Source: an uncultured Isosphaeraceae bacterium (GTDB lineage Bacteria; Planctomycetota; Planctomycetia; Isosphaerales; Isosphaeraceae). From it: a stretch of DNA of 64,000 nucleotides. The translations under genes and the position numbers were made by a program. The stretch covers positions 62,001-126,000 of the forward strand of contig CAMFLR010000007.1 in NCBI GenBank assembly GCA_945957605.1, given 5' to 3'. Below the pieces are notes generated by a model, which saw nothing but the letters and a program-made list of their open reading frames with translations, was not told the origin of the DNA and did no database searches. This document shows, piece by piece, positions 62,324 to 64,000 of this stretch. The stretch's first letter is position 1, and the number at the start of each line of letters is the position of its first letter.

Positions 62324-63871
62324 CTAATAAGAGAGCAGGGCACCAAGTGCCTTGAGGTCTTCGCGAAGCGCCGCCGGCTTGTAATTGCCGAGATTATTGA
62401 GCGCGGCTTCGAGTTGATCCTCAATCTTCTTGTCACGACCCGCCGGAAGATTGAGTCGCAGGCCGGTAGCGATGCGTTCGAGAATCGGCTTGATCTCGGC
62501 CTCGTTTTTGGGATCGGGGCCAAGGTCCTGAATAAACGACCAGATCGTCCAGCCAACATGCCGCGCGGCGTCGTAATCAAGATCGTTGTCGGCCGCCTCG
62601 GCGACAAGTCGCTTGAGCATGGCCACAACCACCTTACGATCATACTTCGCCGCATCGAGCCGTTTCGTCAGATCGTCGGACCAGGCTGCGTACTTGCTCG
62701 CCGCTTCGCCCACGTCTTCAGCGCGACCGAAGGGACGGGCACGAATTGCGTCGTTCAACGTCTTCTCAGCACCCTTCAATTCCTCGAGCAATGGCTTGGC
62801 AGCGGGATCGTCGTTGCCGAGTTTCTCGACTCCAAGCAACGCGATGAACAGCGGCCAGCGAGCAACGGGAGGGCGTCCCGGAGCACTCGTGTAACCGCGC
62901 TCTTGCCGCCAACTCGGCCGTTCGAGCTCGTGGTGGCAGCTCGCGCAGTCGAAACGAGCATAGTCGGGCCAGACGAGCCCAGGGGCTGAATTCGCGGCCG
63001 ATTCGACGATCTTCGATTCTTCGGCCAGCAAGTGGAGCGACGTCTTCAAAGCGACCGCCGCGCTCACGATTGCGAGCTTGGAGCGTTCGAGATCGTCACC
63101 CGGCGTCAGCTTGTCTTTGAACTCCGGCTTTTCGCTCCTGAGCCACCAGTGGCGCGGAAGCTGGTCGGAAAACGCGGCAACTTCGATGCTCGGCAGCGGC
63201 GGATGGCCGACGGAGTACATCGCGTGCGTGACGACTTTCCCCTCAGCGCTGTTGCCAATATGGCATGAGAGGCACTTCGCCGCCTGGCGGGCGGGGTTGC
63301 CCATGTCGTTCATGCCGAACTCGGCCTTCTGCGCTGCGTTCTTCACACGCCAGCTCGTGTCGAGGTGGGGCGTCAGCCATTGTTCAGCGGCACCGTGGCA
63401 GTTTTCGCAGCTCACGCCGTCAGACGGCTTGAACGCATCGCCTTGCGAAAGCTTCTCGGTCGCGCTCGCCGAATGGCAGCCGAGGCAGCCCGCTTCGGGC
63501 CGCGTTACGTCCAGACCGAGCCGCTTCGCCATCGCCGCACCGCGCTCGCCCTTGAGATTATCAAAGGCAAGCGAATGCTTATCTTTTTCTTTCCAGTAAT
63601 TGAACTCGTTCAGCTTGATGTGCCCGACGGCCTTATTGAAGATCGTCTTCTCGGGCGTGGTTGCGTGGCAATTCGAGCAGAGGTTCGAGCCCAGAAACTT
63701 CGCGTTCGGCACAGCGGCCGCGGCTGGTACCTGGCCTGTGAGCGCACCGGCAATCTGAAGCGGCGAAAGCGCTGCGGGTTCGGGCGGCGCAGCATGAGCA
63801 GGAGCCGCAACCAGCGCGGCTCCTGTCAGGGCAAGCGAAAGAATTCGCATCCGGGTCGATCGTCCGGTCAT
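62324..63871 (-). CDS. Five-haem cytochrome c (cytochrome c-554-like)
   Basis: A 515-residue exported multihaem protein with five CxxCH sites: CSNCH (65-69), CLGCH, CENCH, CLSCH and CASCH. The signal peptide is ILSLALTGAALVAAPAHA. The stretches KFLGSNLCSNCH and DGVSCENCHGAAEQWL are typical of the cytochrome c-554 domain found in multihaem oxidoreductase relatives. The C-terminal 250 residues are helical and haem-free. ATG 63871 has GAGGAA upstream and starts 14 bases after the stop of another minus-strand gene, so the two are co-transcribed. Likely electron carrier; partners unknown. Confidence 0.88.
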   Translation of the reverse strand: MTGRSTRMRILSLALTGAALVAAPAHAAPPEPAALSPLQIAGALTGQVPAAAAVPNAKFLGSNLCSNCHATTPEKTIFNKAVGHIKLNEFNYWKEKDKHSLAFDNLKGERGAAMAKRLGLDVTRPEAGCLGCHSASATEKLSQGDAFKPSDGVSCENCHGAAEQWLTPHLDTSWRVKNAAQKAEFGMNDMGNPARQAAKCLSCHIGNSAEGKVVTHAMYSVGHPPLPSIEVAAFSDQLPRHWWLRSEKPEFKDKLTPGDDLERSKLAIVSAAVALKTSLHLLAEESKIVESAANSAPGLVWPDYARFDCASCHHELERPSWRQERGYTSAPGRPPVARWPLFIALLGVEKLGNDDPAAKPLLEELKGAEKTLNDAIRARPFGRAEDVGEAASKYAAWSDDLTKRLDAAKYDRKVVVAMLKRLVAEAADNDLDYDAARHVGWTIWSFIQDLGPDPKNEAEIKPILERIATGLRLNLPAGRDKKIEDQLEAALNNLGNYKPAALREDLKALGALLSY

Positions 63872-63885
63872 GTCACGTTCCTCGT

Positions 63886-64000
63886 TCAATGGGGGATGAT
63901 CTCGCGGATGGAACGGAGTTCGCTAGAGACCTTATCGGGAGCATAGTTCGCCGGGCTATCGAGCAACCGGCCAATTTCAGGCTGGTCGATGGGAACGTTC
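63886..64000 (-). CDS. 3' end of an unknown gene (cut by the window edge)
   Basis: Minus-strand reading frame open from the window edge to a TGA at 63886-63888. The last residues read NVPIDQPEIGRLLDSPANYA followed by PDKVSSELRSIREIIPH. It is too short for a family call. It directly precedes the five-haem cytochrome gene with a 14-base gap, so it belongs to the same operon and may be functionally related. Confidence 0.6.
   Translation of the reverse strand, partial: NVPIDQPEIGRLLDSPANYAPDKVSSELRSIREIIPH

Noticed and set aside
1-64000. tRNA, rRNA, CRISPR arrays, insertion sequences, prophage
   Set aside because: I scanned the intergenic gaps for tRNA T-loop patterns and regular repeats and found none. 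No transposase or integrase was seen. A covariance-model search (tRNAscan, Infernal) would settle RNA genes.

Overview
The window reads as a high-GC bacterial chromosome segment, most likely from a planctomycete (Isosphaeraceae/Gemmataceae-like). The evidence is the combination of: a DUF2760-type protein next to a divergent Hsp70; a second, larger divergent Hsp70; a giant Ser/Thr kinase with 48-residue TPR repeats; two exported proteins with the N-terminal 'LExLExRxVL' motif typical of planctomycete surface proteins; a PEP-CTERM protein; a MoxR-like ATPase/VWA pair; and large multihaem cytochromes. LptD-like and peptidoglycan-recycling genes point to a Gram-negative-type envelope. I found no rRNA, tRNA, CRISPR array, insertion sequence, prophage or integrase. 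The assignment is inference from gene content.

Layout. 1-7 kb: endonuclease III, a LON-domain protein, GTP cyclohydrolase I, two unrecognised membrane proteins and a GlcD/GlcF-type flavo-iron-sulfur oxidoreductase. 7.3-11.7 kb: an LptA/LptD-like outer-membrane protein coupled to a DgkA-family kinase. 11.7-16.8 kb (minus strand): a lipoprotein, DUF2760, Hsp70, MurQ, GlcNAc kinase and a sulfite-oxidase-fold protein. 17-23 kb: STAS protein, surface protein, FabH, two unknowns and IspH. 23.3-26.2 kb: pyrR-pyrB-pyrC with overlapping start and stop codons. 26.6-34 kb: an Amidase_2 protein, then a minus-strand run sucC - nucleotidyltransferase-like gene - sucD - Nudix - exported truncated globin, with yacP and a PEP-CTERM gene upstream. 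34.3-39 kb: the TPR kinase, an FMN reductase and a DUF488 protein. 39.3-47 kb: leuS, the large Hsp70 and a thioredoxin-NHL protein. 47.2-52.8 kb: PRPP synthetase, MoxR ATPase + VWA protein, and an FHA-GAF-class III cyclase. 52.9-64 kb: a haem- and metal-oriented exported set: a His-rich small protein, a tandem GlcG/HbpS-domain protein, a predicted outer-membrane barrel, a ten-haem cytochrome fused to LVIVD repeats, a five-haem cytochrome and the 3' end of a further gene.

Much of the window is housekeeping (pyrimidine synthesis, TCA cycle, isoprenoids, fatty acids, folate, PRPP, leucyl-tRNA) interleaved with planctomycete-specific envelope and signalling genes. The parts most worth a second look are the 52.9-64 kb multihaem/porin-like cluster, the exported globin whose stop codon lies in the loop of the neighbouring gene's terminator, the nucleotidyltransferase-like gene inserted between sucC and sucD, an intrinsic terminator placed directly upstream of leuS, and a dispersed double-palindrome repeat present in three intergenic gaps.
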